Source: a bacterium BRH_c32
GTDB taxonomy: Bacteria; Bacteroidota; Ignavibacteria; Ignavibacteriales; Melioribacteraceae
NCBI GenBank assembly: GCA_001516025.1
Contig: LOEU01000026.1
Location: 62,001-126,000 of the forward strand
Direction of reading: 5' to 3'
Length of the DNA stretch: 64,000 nt
The position numbers and the translations under genes were made by a program. Every line of letters begins with the position of its first letter. Position 1 is the first letter of the stretch. This document shows positions 55,341 to 64,000 of the stretch, one piece after another. The notes below the pieces were generated by a model, which was not told the DNA's origin, searched no databases, and worked only from the letters and a program-made list of their open reading frames with translations.

Positions 55341-55889
55341 ATGTCAACATTAGCAGAAGTTTATCTAGAAAAAGAGAAAGTATTAATCGATCAACTTTAT
55401 AATAAAATTGAAAATAACATTAAGGAGATGAAAAAAATCCCTTATTTAGATTCAGAAGGCAACCCAAAAGAAGAAGCACTTGAATATTTTGTTTTCACTC
55501 CCGAAGCAATTACTTTTAATAAAAGACAAGGCACGAAAAGAAAAGATAAGATTACTACTAAAGAATTGCGTGATGCGCTTAAAAATTCTTTAAGAATCGG
55601 CGCCGATATAACGAAAGCCAAGATTAATAAGACTTATGGAAAATCTACTTTTGCAGGTACTCCGCTTTACCTTTTCCTAAATATTGTTTTTGATGAGATA
55701 AAAAAGAGAAGCATTGTAGGCGAAGAGATTGAGCATCAGACTTTTGGAAATTGCATGATCGAATCAATGGAGCTTGAGAATGATTTCATGATGTTAAAAA
55801 CTTATGATGATACTAAAAAAGTATCGATGAATTACATTACTCTCAATCCTGCAGACGAAGCAAAAATTATGAATAAGATTGGTGGTTAA
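55341..55889 (+). CDS. hypothetical cytoplasmic protein, 182 residues
   Basis: I do not recognise a family. The protein has no signal or membrane segment, is rich in Lys and Glu, has a helical N-terminus (AEVYLEKEKVLIDQLYNKIE) and a C-terminal part that may be a small beta-domain (GNCMIESMELENDFMMLKTY). It has a very good AGGAGAAAAG ribosome site. A small hairpin TAGCCT/GGGCTA (55314-55331) lies directly before that site. A strong terminator follows, so it is a single-gene transcript. Confidence 0.7.
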   Translation: MSTLAEVYLEKEKVLIDQLYNKIENNIKEMKKIPYLDSEGNPKEEALEYFVFTPEAITFNKRQGTKRKDKITTKELRDALKNSLRIGADITKAKINKTYGKSTFAGTPLYLFLNIVFDEIKKRSIVGEEIEHQTFGNCMIESMELENDFMMLKTYDDTKKVSMNYITLNPADEAKIMNKIGG

Positions 55890-55935
55890 GATATAAATCT
55901 AATCCAAAATCAAAATATATTTTTTTATAAAAATG

Positions 55936-55967
55936 AGCAGTAAGGATATTCTTACTGCTTTTTTTTT
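55936..55967 (+). terminator. rho-independent terminator
   Basis: AGCAGTAAG (55936-55944) and CTTACTGCT (55951-55959) form a perfect 9-bp stem, loop GATATT, followed by eight or more T residues. Confidence 0.95.
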
Positions 55968-56156
55968 GTATAAAATTCGGAAGCAAAATCTCACTATTCA
56001 GACTCAAAATCCTCCATTCTATTCAAAATAATTTTTTTGAAAATTAGTATGCCATATGTTCCTTGTAAATAAAAAAAACGAATTGTTTGTTGTGACTATT
56101 ATATAATTAAAAATGTTTTTAAAAATTAATAAATTACAATTTAAGGAGTAACAAAA

Positions 56157-58457
56157 ATGAATAAGTATTTAATCTATTTTCTTCTACTATCTTTATGTAC
56201 ACTCAGTTTAGAAAATAAATCTTTTGCTCAGTCATTTTATGATATTAATACTGTCCAATCAATTTCGATAAACTTTTCTCAAAGTAATTGGGATTACATG
56301 CTTGATACTTCAAAAGCAGGAAGCGATGGTTATATTATGGCACAGTCGATAGTAATAAACGGTACTAAGTATGATAGTGTGGGAGTGAAATATAAAGGAA
56401 ATAGCACATATAACCCTAATCAAATTAAAAATCCGTTTCATATTGAAATGGACACATATAAGGAGCAAGATTATCAGGGGTATAAAGATATTAAACTTAG
56501 CAATGTAGCAAAGGACCCATCATTTGTGAGGGAGGTTCTTTCTTATTCTATCTTAAGGCAGTATATGATTGCTCCGTTATCAAACTATACAAATGTTTAT
56601 GTGAATGGAAATCTACTCGGACTTTATGTAAGTTCAGAATCTATTGGTAAAACATTTCTTGAAAAGAATTTTTATTCAAAAACAAACTCTTTCTTTAAGT
56701 GCAATCCGGTTGATGGTGCGGGACCTCAGACAACAGCTATCCCAAATCTTTTGTATTTGGGTAATGACAGCACGAGTTATATGGAAGCTTATGAAATTAA
56801 GTCTGACTATGGATGGAAGGACTTAATTAATTTGTGCTACACATTAAATAATGACATTAATAATATAGAAAATATTCTTGATGTAGATAAAGCATTATGG
56901 ATGCTTGCTTTCGATAATGTAACAGTAAATCTTGATAGTTATATTGGACAATTTGCGCAGAATTACTATTTGTATAAAGATGAAACGGGGAGATTTAATT
57001 GTATTCTTTGGGATTTTAATGAATCTTTCGGAACATTTAGTATGTCAGGAACTTTTAATTATAATAATACTTTTGAGAAAAGTAGAATGACACATTTACT
57101 TCATACAAATGACGGAAATTGGCCCTTAATTAATAAATTGCTATCCGTACCAACATACAAAAAAATGTATCTTGCACATATGCAGACAATATTGAATGAA
57201 AATTTTGCTGATGGGGGTTATTTGTTAAATGCTCAATCATATCAGGAAATAATTAATTCATCAGTACAAGCAGATCCAAATAAATTTTTTAATTATCAGC
57301 AATATCAAAGTAACATCACATCTGATGTAAATTCGGGTTTTGGTCCCGGGTCAATGTCTGTTCCCGGTATATCACCATTAATGAATGCCAGATATTCTTA
57401 TTTAATGCAACAATCGGATTTTACCAATACAAGACCGATCATTTCTGATATTAATTCAAGTGATGTGAATCCTGTGATAAAGAGTAAAATATATATAACT
57501 GCAAAAGTTACTAATACAAATGTAAATTCTGTTTGGCTTGGATATAGATTTAATGGAACCAATAAATTTACTAAAGTCCTATTATACGATGACGGAGGAC
57601 ATGGAGATTTAAGTCCAAGCGATAATGTTTATGGTGTTGATATAGAAATGAATGGTCCGAGTATGGAATATTATATTTATGCTGAAAATAATAATTCAGG
57701 TATATTTTCTCCCGTTAGGGCTGAATTTGAATTCTATACAATTACAGCCAAATCAGATAATGGCAGTAACGTATTAATGAATGAAATATATTCGAGAGGT
57801 ACTAATTCAGACCCAGATTGGATTGAATTATATAATCCTACATCTACTGTCATAGATATAAGTGGTTATAAAATTTATGATAGCGGTGGACAAAGTGGAA
57901 GCAAACCGAAAAAAGAATTCCCGGAAGGTACATTAATTCAAGCAAATGATTTTATTGTGATCGTTACTGATGAATCATCTGAAAGCGGATTTGGATTATC
58001 AAGTTCGGGAGAGAAAGTTTGGCTTGAAGATAATTTAGGAATAATTATAGATACCGTTACTTTCCCCTCGCTTTCTGCTTCTCAGTCTTATGGAAGAATT
58101 ACTGATGGAGGACTTTGGAATGTATTAAACACAATTACACGAGGCTCATCAAATAATACCTTCACAGATGTTCAGGAGGATAATAATTTGATAACTGCAT
58201 ATCGGCTTAACCAGAATTATCCAAATCCATTTAATCCGACAACAACTATTTCTTTTAGTATTCCAACGAATGCTTATGTATCATTAAAAATATATGACGC
58301 ATTGGGGAGGGAAGTAGCTGAATTGTATAAGGGTGAATTGAATGCAGGCACATATTCACATCAATGGAATGGGGAATCGCTTGCAAGCGGGATTTATTTT
58401 TGCCGGTTGCAAGCTGGTACTTATGTGGATACTAAAAAGCTTTTACTGGTTAAATAA
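56157..58457 (+). CDS. secreted CotH-kinase/lamin-tail protein with T9SS sorting tail
   Basis: A 766-residue protein. Signal peptide 1-25 (ending SFAQ). Residues 35-400 are a CotH-type domain (DSVGVKYKGNSTY; NYYLYKDETGRFNCILWDFN followed by ESFG). Then a beta-sandwich linker, a lamin-tail domain (about 535-650; LMNEIYSRGTNSDPDWIELY), and a type-A sorting domain (about 690-766; NYPNPFNPTTTISF, GIYFCRLQAGTY). CotH of Bacillus spores is an atypical protein kinase; secreted bacterial homologues are poorly known. Export by the type IX system is predicted. AAGGAG precedes the ATG. The gene is alone. Confidence 0.88.
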   Translation: MNKYLIYFLLLSLCTLSLENKSFAQSFYDINTVQSISINFSQSNWDYMLDTSKAGSDGYIMAQSIVINGTKYDSVGVKYKGNSTYNPNQIKNPFHIEMDTYKEQDYQGYKDIKLSNVAKDPSFVREVLSYSILRQYMIAPLSNYTNVYVNGNLLGLYVSSESIGKTFLEKNFYSKTNSFFKCNPVDGAGPQTTAIPNLLYLGNDSTSYMEAYEIKSDYGWKDLINLCYTLNNDINNIENILDVDKALWMLAFDNVTVNLDSYIGQFAQNYYLYKDETGRFNCILWDFNESFGTFSMSGTFNYNNTFEKSRMTHLLHTNDGNWPLINKLLSVPTYKKMYLAHMQTILNENFADGGYLLNAQSYQEIINSSVQADPNKFFNYQQYQSNITSDVNSGFGPGSMSVPGISPLMNARYSYLMQQSDFTNTRPIISDINSSDVNPVIKSKIYITAKVTNTNVNSVWLGYRFNGTNKFTKVLLYDDGGHGDLSPSDNVYGVDIEMNGPSMEYYIYAENNNSGIFSPVRAEFEFYTITAKSDNGSNVLMNEIYSRGTNSDPDWIELYNPTSTVIDISGYKIYDSGGQSGSKPKKEFPEGTLIQANDFIVIVTDESSESGFGLSSSGEKVWLEDNLGIIIDTVTFPSLSASQSYGRITDGGLWNVLNTITRGSSNNTFTDVQEDNNLITAYRLNQNYPNPFNPTTTISFSIPTNAYVSLKIYDALGREVAELYKGELNAGTYSHQWNGESLASGIYFCRLQAGTYVDTKKLLLVK

Positions 58458-58504
58458 AATCATTATTTTTTGAATTACGTTATAAAAAAGGAATTATTTT
58501 CCTA

Positions 58505-59575
58505 ATGAATAAACCGATATTGAATGCGCGTAAAATAGAATATTTAGTATATGTTATTTTGTGGATGATTGTATTTTCAGTACCCTATTTTAATGAACGA
58601 ACTTTTGACCATATTAATTGGGGTAAATTAATTTCATCTTGGACTCAATTGATCGGGTTTTTCCTCCTTTTTTGCATTAATGTTTTTTTTCTTGTACCTC
58701 GATTATTGCTGAAAAAGAAATATCTAAATTATTTCATCTTTTCAGCAATATCGATACTATTAACGGTTGCTATCAAATTAATCCTTACTACTTTAGAGCC
58801 AATAGGTGCTCCAATGTTAGTACCGCCTCCCGATGGATTTAGAGTTAGAGGTCCAATACATAGTAAACCGCCATTTTTTATGCTTATTTTTGATACTCTT
58901 ATTATCTGTGTATTGATTATCGGAGCGAGCACAACAATTGGACTTATAGTAAAATGGTTAAGTGAAGAAAAAATGAGAAAAAGTATTGAAAAGGAGCAGC
59001 TCAAAACCAATCTTGCGCTTTTAAAAAATCAAGTCAGCCCTCATTTTTTTATGAATACACTAAATAACATTCACTCATTAATACCAATTGATACCGATAA
59101 GGCACAGGAGGCAATTGAAAGGCTTTCAATTCTTATGAGATATTTGCTTTATGATTCAGCTCAAAATAGTATTGAATTAAAAAAAGAGATTGAATTTATA
59201 AAAAGTTTTATATCGCTAATGCAATTAAGATATTCTAATGAATTGGAAATTCTTATTGAACTGCCTGAGCATATTCCGGATATTAAAATACCGCCGATGC
59301 TATTTATTTCGCTGATTGAAAATGCTTTTAAACATGGTGTTAATTATCCTGATAAGTCTTATATTAATTTAAGAATTGAGATTATTGAAAATGCTCTTAA
59401 CTGTGAAATTAAAAATAGCAAGCATAACACTATGATCAAAAATAAGGAAGTATATTCAGGTATTGGATTAGATAATATTAAAAAGAGTTTGCAATTATTA
59501 TATGAAGATAATTATGAACTTATTATTTTAGATAAAGAAAATGAATTTGAAGTCAACTTAAAAGTACCTATATGA
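58505..59575 (+). CDS. LytS/YehU-type sensor histidine kinase
   Basis: A 356-residue kinase. Residues 12-150 hold four membrane helices. The His_kinase domain has His180 in NQVSPHFFMNTLNNIHS, the sensor-kinase type that acts with LytTR regulators, and a HATPase with PPMLFISLIENAFKHGV and GIGLDNIKKSLQLLY. It overlaps the LytTR regulator by 4 bases (ATGA), so the two form a pair. The input signal is unknown. Confidence 0.94.
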   Translation: MNKPILNARKIEYLVYVILWMIVFSVPYFNERTFDHINWGKLISSWTQLIGFFLLFCINVFFLVPRLLLKKKYLNYFIFSAISILLTVAIKLILTTLEPIGAPMLVPPPDGFRVRGPIHSKPPFFMLIFDTLIICVLIIGASTTIGLIVKWLSEEKMRKSIEKEQLKTNLALLKNQVSPHFFMNTLNNIHSLIPIDTDKAQEAIERLSILMRYLLYDSAQNSIELKKEIEFIKSFISLMQLRYSNELEILIELPEHIPDIKIPPMLFISLIENAFKHGVNYPDKSYINLRIEIIENALNCEIKNSKHNTMIKNKEVYSGIGLDNIKKSLQLLYEDNYELIILDKENEFEVNLKVPI

Positions 59576-60297
59576 TAATTAGATGCATTGCTGTTGATGA
59601 CGAGCCATTGGCAGTAAAAAAAATATCGGGTTATATTCAAAAGACTCCATTTCTCGAATTAGTAGCTGAATGTCGAAGTGCTTTTGAAGCGATGGAATAT
59701 CTTGATAAAAACGATATCGATCTTATTTTTTTAGATATCAATATGCCAAATCTTAACGGGATGGAATTTGTAAAATCACTTATAAATCAACCACATATTG
59801 TATTTACAACTGCTTATAGTGATTATGCAGTTGAAGGATTTAAAGTTGATGCTGTTGACTATATACTCAAGCCAATTAGTTACTCTGCATTTCTCAAAGC
59901 TGCTCAAAAAGTAAAAAAACTTATTGAGTTAGAAACTAACGAGAGCCGGAATGAAAGTATAAAAATCACAAAAGAACATTTATTTGTAAAATCGGATTAT
60001 AAAATAGTCCGAATAGAACTAAACGATATTAAGTATATTGAAAGCGATCACGCTTATATTAAAATTCACTTAGTAAATTCAAAACCGGTGATGACATTGA
60101 TTAGTTTGAAGAATGTAGAAGAGCAGTTGCCGCCTGAAAAATTTATGAGAGTTCATAGATCATTTATAGTGAACCTAAATAAAATATCCGTTATAGAGAG
60201 AGAAAGAATTATTTTTGACGGGAATGTTTATATACCGATAAGTGAACAGTATAAAAACAAATTCCAAGAGTACTTAGAAAAAAATATTCTAAATTAA
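59572..60297 (+). CDS. LytTR-family response regulator
   Basis: A 241-residue regulator. The receiver domain (1-120) has acidic residues CIAVDDEP, the phospho-acceptor Asp55 in LIFLDINMPN, and the Lys in DYILKPIS. The LytTR DNA-binding domain (about 135-238) shows KYIESDHAYIKIHL and MRVHRSFIVNLNKI. It is phosphorylated by the overlapping kinase. Its targets are unknown; the adjacent CotH gene is one possibility. Confidence 0.95.
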   Translation: MIIRCIAVDDEPLAVKKISGYIQKTPFLELVAECRSAFEAMEYLDKNDIDLIFLDINMPNLNGMEFVKSLINQPHIVFTTAYSDYAVEGFKVDAVDYILKPISYSAFLKAAQKVKKLIELETNESRNESIKITKEHLFVKSDYKIVRIELNDIKYIESDHAYIKIHLVNSKPVMTLISLKNVEEQLPPEKFMRVHRSFIVNLNKISVIERERIIFDGNVYIPISEQYKNKFQEYLEKNILN

Positions 60298-60629
60298 GCT
60301 TTTAATTAAAAAAAGCAGTTGTCAATAAATAATGCTCTAATTGGTCTTATAAGTAATCTCGAATTCACATCAACGAAAAAGTATTATTTTTCTTAATTTT
60401 ATCATTAGGATAATTTAAAAACGACCAAATCGAAAATTACTTGTTTTTAAATAGTAGGTTTTAATTTATTATAGCACAGAAAGTGTGATAGAAGAAAACT
60501 GAGATATATGCTAAATTAAAAGGATTTAGTGGAAAGTAAGAATATAATTGAATTATTATGTAAAGTCTTTTTAAAAAGAAAATTAACTCACATTTTTATT
60601 TGTGGTAAATTAATCCAACGGGAAAAAAG
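60298..60629. other. intergenic region before CHASE kinase
   Basis: About 330 AT-rich bases. A weak, all-A/T-rich hairpin follows the LytTR stop (GCTTTT AATT AAAAAAAGC at about 60298-60316). GGG close to AAAAAAG precedes the next ATG. No small gene, RNA gene or clear operator is visible. Confidence 0.5.
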
Positions 60630-62465
60630 ATGAGTCTTTTAAATTATAATAGAAATAAAAAGCAGGATAACAAATCTCGGATACTAATACCGAGGGATTT
60701 ATATCGTAATAGATTTATCCTGCCTATTTTTGTAATAATAGGTTGTTGGATAATAACATATTTTATTTGGGATAATTCAAATACCAGAATAAATAATGAG
60801 CTACGTTTATATTTTGAATTTCGTGTACGAGAAGTGAATACTCGAATTCAGCATCGAATAGGTAGTTACGAACAAATATTAAGAGGTGTAAGGGGTTTAT
60901 ATGTCGCATCGGATAATGTTAGAAGAAGCGAATTTAGTGCATTTTGTAATTCGCTCCATCTAGATGAAAACTATCCGGGGATACAGGGTTTAGGTTTTTC
61001 ATTAATTATTCCTTTGGATCAGATAAAGAAACATATTGAAGCAATTCATAATGAAGGTTTCCCGGAATACAAACTATGGCCGGTAGGCAATCGCGAAACT
61101 TATACTTCCATAATCTATCTCGAACCATTTAATGACCGGAATCTGCGAGCCTTTGGCTACGATATGTTTTCAGAACCAATTCGAAGGAAAGCGATGGAAT
61201 GGGCTCGTGACTCAAATGAAGTTGCAATATCAGGGAAAGTTGTCTTGGTGCAGGAAATAGGCAAAGAAGTTCAAGCCGGTTTCCTACTCTATTTGCCTGT
61301 TTATAAAAATGGAGTTTCTAACATTTCCGTAATTGAAAGACGTAAAAATATACTGGGCTGGGTTTATTCACCGTTTAGAATGGGGGACTTTATGGAAGGA
61401 CTTTTTGGTGAATACGCAGCGGATCTTGATGTTGAAATTTATGATGGTAAAATTGTTTCTGCTGAAACAAAAATGTTTGATTCCCAATCTCCTTCAGGTA
61501 AACATTTCCAACCGCTAAGATCAAGTAGAGTAATGAAACTAAATGGAAATGAATGGACAATTCTTGTCAAATCCACTCCCAAATTAGAGTCAAGAATCGA
61601 TAGTACTTCCACAAGAATAATTTTAATTATTGGCATAAGTATAAGTATTCTGCTTGTTATAATTGTCTGGTTAATTGAAAAGAAAAAAATGTTTGATAAG
61701 ATAGTAGAGGATGAAAGAAACCGTCATGAGAAGATGGTCGAAAAGACTAATAAGGAATTAACTAAACTGAATGCAGAGAAAGACAAATTCTTTTCTATTA
61801 TAGCGCATGATCTAAAAAGTCCATTCCAAGGCTTTTTAGGAATTACAGAGCAAATGTCAGATGAAACCAAAGAATTTTCTCAAGGGGAATTTCTCGACTA
61901 TAGTAAATTGCTTTATAAAACCGCTTCTGAATATTATAAGCTTTTAGAAAATTTGTTAGAATGGGCTCAAATCCAAAACGGGTCAATAAATTATATGCCA
62001 AATGATGTGGATTTAACCGGAATTGTATCAGAAGGAATTGCTTCAGTACGTTCGGTAGCATTCCAAAAAAAAATTGTTATTACAAATGAATTGCCGGAAA
62101 TGATTGGAGTATATGCAGATGAAAGAATGATCGGGACGGTAGTTAGAAATCTTTTATCTAATGCAGTAAAGTTTACAAACCATGGCGGGTATATAAAAGT
62201 TAGTGCAGAAGAGACTGATAATAACATGGTTATAGTCTCTATAACTGATAGTGGTGTGGGGATGTCTGCTGAACTTATCAATAAGTTATTTAAGATGGAA
62301 GAAAAAGTTGGACGTGAAGGGACCGATGGTGAACTAAGCTCAGGTTTGGGATTATTGCTTTGCAAAGAATTTGTTGAAATGCACGGAGGTAAAATATCGG
62401 TGGAGAGCAAAGTTAATGAGGGTAGCACTTTTTCATTTACTATCAGCAAGGCGAACAAAATGTGA
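60630..62465 (+). CDS. CHASE-domain sensor histidine kinase
   Basis: A 611-residue membrane kinase. A first membrane helix (about 29-47) is followed by a periplasmic CHASE domain (about 80-290; GSYEQILRGVRGLYVASD, YPGIQGLGFSLIIP), a second helix (about 330-349), a coiled coil, a HisKA domain with His393 in SIIAHDLKSPFQG, and a HATPase (NAVKFTNHGG, ITDSGVGMS, GLGLLLCKEF). CHASE domains sense small extracellular molecules. The kinase half closely resembles that of the gene at 53910, suggesting duplication. No cognate regulator is adjacent. Confidence 0.93.
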   Translation: MSLLNYNRNKKQDNKSRILIPRDLYRNRFILPIFVIIGCWIITYFIWDNSNTRINNELRLYFEFRVREVNTRIQHRIGSYEQILRGVRGLYVASDNVRRSEFSAFCNSLHLDENYPGIQGLGFSLIIPLDQIKKHIEAIHNEGFPEYKLWPVGNRETYTSIIYLEPFNDRNLRAFGYDMFSEPIRRKAMEWARDSNEVAISGKVVLVQEIGKEVQAGFLLYLPVYKNGVSNISVIERRKNILGWVYSPFRMGDFMEGLFGEYAADLDVEIYDGKIVSAETKMFDSQSPSGKHFQPLRSSRVMKLNGNEWTILVKSTPKLESRIDSTSTRIILIIGISISILLVIIVWLIEKKKMFDKIVEDERNRHEKMVEKTNKELTKLNAEKDKFFSIIAHDLKSPFQGFLGITEQMSDETKEFSQGEFLDYSKLLYKTASEYYKLLENLLEWAQIQNGSINYMPNDVDLTGIVSEGIASVRSVAFQKKIVITNELPEMIGVYADERMIGTVVRNLLSNAVKFTNHGGYIKVSAEETDNNMVIVSITDSGVGMSAELINKLFKMEEKVGREGTDGELSSGLGLLLCKEFVEMHGGKISVESKVNEGSTFSFTISKANKM

Positions 62466-62570
62466 ACCTAATAAAAAAATGAGAATAAAATTTGTATTCC
62501 TTTTGTAATGGGAAATGATTATTATGTACACTTACAATGGTGCAAGATCATATACAAGGAGCTATTTTTT

Positions 62571-63842
62571 ATGGTTCATGATAAATTAAGATTTATTATA
62601 TCTTTAAGATATTTTTCATTACTATCCGAGTGGGTCACTTATGTATTTGATTTTATTGCAATATTGGGAAGCAGCTTACTATTTTTAGATCCGCGTATTC
62701 GTAAAAACTTTTTATTCAATCAAGGATTAGACCCTAGTGCATTAACATGGTTTTCTGCTTCTCGATTAGAAAAAGATGATCTTAAACAGAAATCCACGTT
62801 TGAAGTTATTGATAATACCAAACCTAAACCGCAGAATGAAGAACCTCAATTACAAACCGATAGAAAAAAACCTTGGTCAAGAAAAAGTAAAGCCCCTCGA
62901 AATGAAGTTAATGACAAATCAAATAGTATGGTAAGTAATAATGAAGACCTCATGGCTGCAAAATTAAAACTACAAAAGTATTCTATAATATTGAATAATT
63001 CACGCGATGGTTTTTGGATAAATGATTTTAATGGAAAATTTATTGAAGTAAATAATACATTTTGTAAAATGATCGGCTATACTCGTGAAGAACTACTTCA
63101 TATGTCTGTAGCTGATATCGAGGTCATTGGAAATTTTAAATCTGAGAGAAGAGGCATTGAAGAAAAAATAGAAAATGGAAGCGATATTTTTGAAACTAAA
63201 TTAAAAAGAAAAGACGGAAGAATAATAGATATAAGTATTTCTGTTAATTACAACAAAGAGGTCGCAGAAGATCAATTGTTTGTTTTTCTAAGTGATATTG
63301 CAGAAGAAAAAAATAAGTTCTTTAATTTGTCGCTTGAATTTTTATGTATTGCAGGCACAGACGGTTATTTCAAAAAAATTAATCCTATCTGGACTAAAGT
63401 TTTTGGTTGGACAGAAGAAGAATTTCTAACCAAACCTTTTTTTTATTTTATTCATCCGGAAGATATCCAGAAAACTATAGATGCCGTAAGCCAACTTTCT
63501 TTACAAAATACGGTAATAAATTTTATTAATCGGTACAAATGTAAAGATGGTTCTTACCGGTGGCTCTCATGGGCTTCAACTCCTTCAAATGAGACAATCT
63601 ATGCTGCAGCACATGATATTACTGATATAAAAGATGCGGAAGAAAAAATTTTCAAAACAATGCAAGACCTTGAACATTCAAACAAAGAACTTGAAGCATT
63701 TAATAAAATGGCTGTTGATAGAGAAAAGCGTATGATAGAACTGAAAAGAAAGATCAACTCTTTATCAAAAGAACTTGGTTACAAAGAACCCTATGACCTC
63801 TCTCTTATTGATATTCAAATTAATAAGGATTCGATAGAATGA
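62571..63842 (+). CDS. double-PAS signalling protein without output domain
   Basis: About 423 residues. A hydrophobic stretch near residues 18-37 (WVTYVFDFIAILGSSLLFLD) is followed by a Lys/Pro-rich linker. PAS 1 is at about 130-245 (LNNSRDGFWINDFNGKFIEV) and PAS 2 at about 250-370 (KKINPIWTKVFGWTEEEF). A final coiled coil reads FNKMAVDREKRMIELKRKIN, a segment that in relatives often precedes further sensor or kinase domains. There is no kinase or cyclase domain. Start ATG 62571 has AAGGAG at 62556; an upstream ATG at 62508 lacks one. It overlaps the next gene by ATGA. Confidence 0.85.
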   Translation: MVHDKLRFIISLRYFSLLSEWVTYVFDFIAILGSSLLFLDPRIRKNFLFNQGLDPSALTWFSASRLEKDDLKQKSTFEVIDNTKPKPQNEEPQLQTDRKKPWSRKSKAPRNEVNDKSNSMVSNNEDLMAAKLKLQKYSIILNNSRDGFWINDFNGKFIEVNNTFCKMIGYTREELLHMSVADIEVIGNFKSERRGIEEKIENGSDIFETKLKRKDGRIIDISISVNYNKEVAEDQLFVFLSDIAEEKNKFFNLSLEFLCIAGTDGYFKKINPIWTKVFGWTEEEFLTKPFFYFIHPEDIQKTIDAVSQLSLQNTVINFINRYKCKDGSYRWLSWASTPSNETIYAAAHDITDIKDAEEKIFKTMQDLEHSNKELEAFNKMAVDREKRMIELKRKINSLSKELGYKEPYDLSLIDIQINKDSIE

Positions 63843-64000
63843 AAAAACATATTTCAGAAATTACTGATATCAATAGACTTCAAATTCTAATGGAAAAGTT
63901 CACTTATGCAACAGGTATTAGCACTGCTATATTAGATGTTGATGGAAATATTCAGGTCGTTTCCGGATGGCAAGATATCTGCACTAAATTTCACAGAATT
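63839..64000 (+). CDS. PocR-domain protein, N-terminal part (cut by window edge)
   Basis: The first 54 codons of a gene running off the right edge. ITDINRLQILMEKFTYATGI, then STAILDVDGNIQVVSGWQDI matches the start of the PocR ligand-binding sensory domain. The ATG overlaps the stop of the double-PAS gene by 4 bases, so the two are translationally coupled and may be two halves of one sensory kinase. The rest, possibly with PAS and histidine kinase domains, is outside the window. Confidence 0.8.
   Translation, partial: MKKHISEITDINRLQILMEKFTYATGISTAILDVDGNIQVVSGWQDICTKFHRI

Noticed and set aside
61991-62458. 155-codon open frame antisense to the CHASE kinase
   Set aside because: Lies opposite the conserved HisKA/HATPase coding region and shows no motif of its own.
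1-64000. tRNA, rRNA, CRISPR arrays, transposases, integrases or attachment sites
   Set aside because: None was recognised by eye; most intergenic gaps are short and no regularly spaced repeats or terminal inverted repeats were seen.

Overview
The window is AT-rich, densely coded DNA from a member of the Bacteroidota/Chlorobi/Ignavibacteriota group, most likely an Ignavibacteria-type bacterium. The evidence is two secreted proteins ending in the NYPNPFNPTTTI type-A sorting tail of the type IX secretion system (T9SS), abundant lipoproteins with relaxed lipoboxes, a GH144 endo-beta-1,2-glucanase-type cluster, and an aerobic/microaerobic respiratory set (NADH dehydrogenase I genes beside cytochrome bd). 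No rRNA, tRNA, CRISPR array, transposase or phage gene was seen.

Layout. 1-3080 (minus): nuoB (cut by the window edge), nuoA and cydAB. 3163-11385: housekeeping and stress genes (SPOR protein, methionine sulfoxide reductase B lipoprotein, EamA exporter, rhodanese + SufE pair, MATE pump, Hsp20, HtpG). 11492-21285: a LacI-led carbohydrate operon (GH94 phosphorylase, two GH144 enzymes, and a 1010-residue multidomain six-hairpin enzyme that I cannot place in a family), with a perfect LacI operator in front. 22602-26675: a sugar ABC importer (binding lipoprotein, two permeases, MalK-type ATPase), then a FadR-like TetR regulator. 27563-36991: a second sugar block with a 46-residue membrane protein, two Na+/sugar symporters, a galactokinase-like GHMP kinase overlapping a nucleotidyltransferase, a class II aldolase, a lipoprotein mutarotase and a GH3 beta-glucosidase.

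37353-47924 reads as one acyl-CoA operon: thiolase, GbsR-type regulator, ketoreductase, a KAS III-like protein that has lost two of three catalytic residues, an SSS symporter, an acyl-CoA ligase, a small lipoprotein, an outer-membrane barrel and two alpha/beta hydrolases. I infer a complete import-hydrolysis-activation-thiolysis route for an external ester or hydroxy acid. 48000-50249 is zwf-pgl, feeding glucose from the sugar blocks into the oxidative pentose phosphate pathway.

50221-64000 is a signalling region: a stand-alone LuxR-type HTH, a CheB-CheR-PAS protein followed by a separate histidine kinase, an unrecognised 182-residue protein, a T9SS-exported CotH-kinase/lamin-tail protein, a LytS/LytTR two-component pair, a CHASE histidine kinase, a double-PAS protein, and the start of a PocR-domain gene cut by the window end.

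Functional calls rest on motif reading of translated sequence without database searches. The glucan linkage and the ester substrate are inferences.
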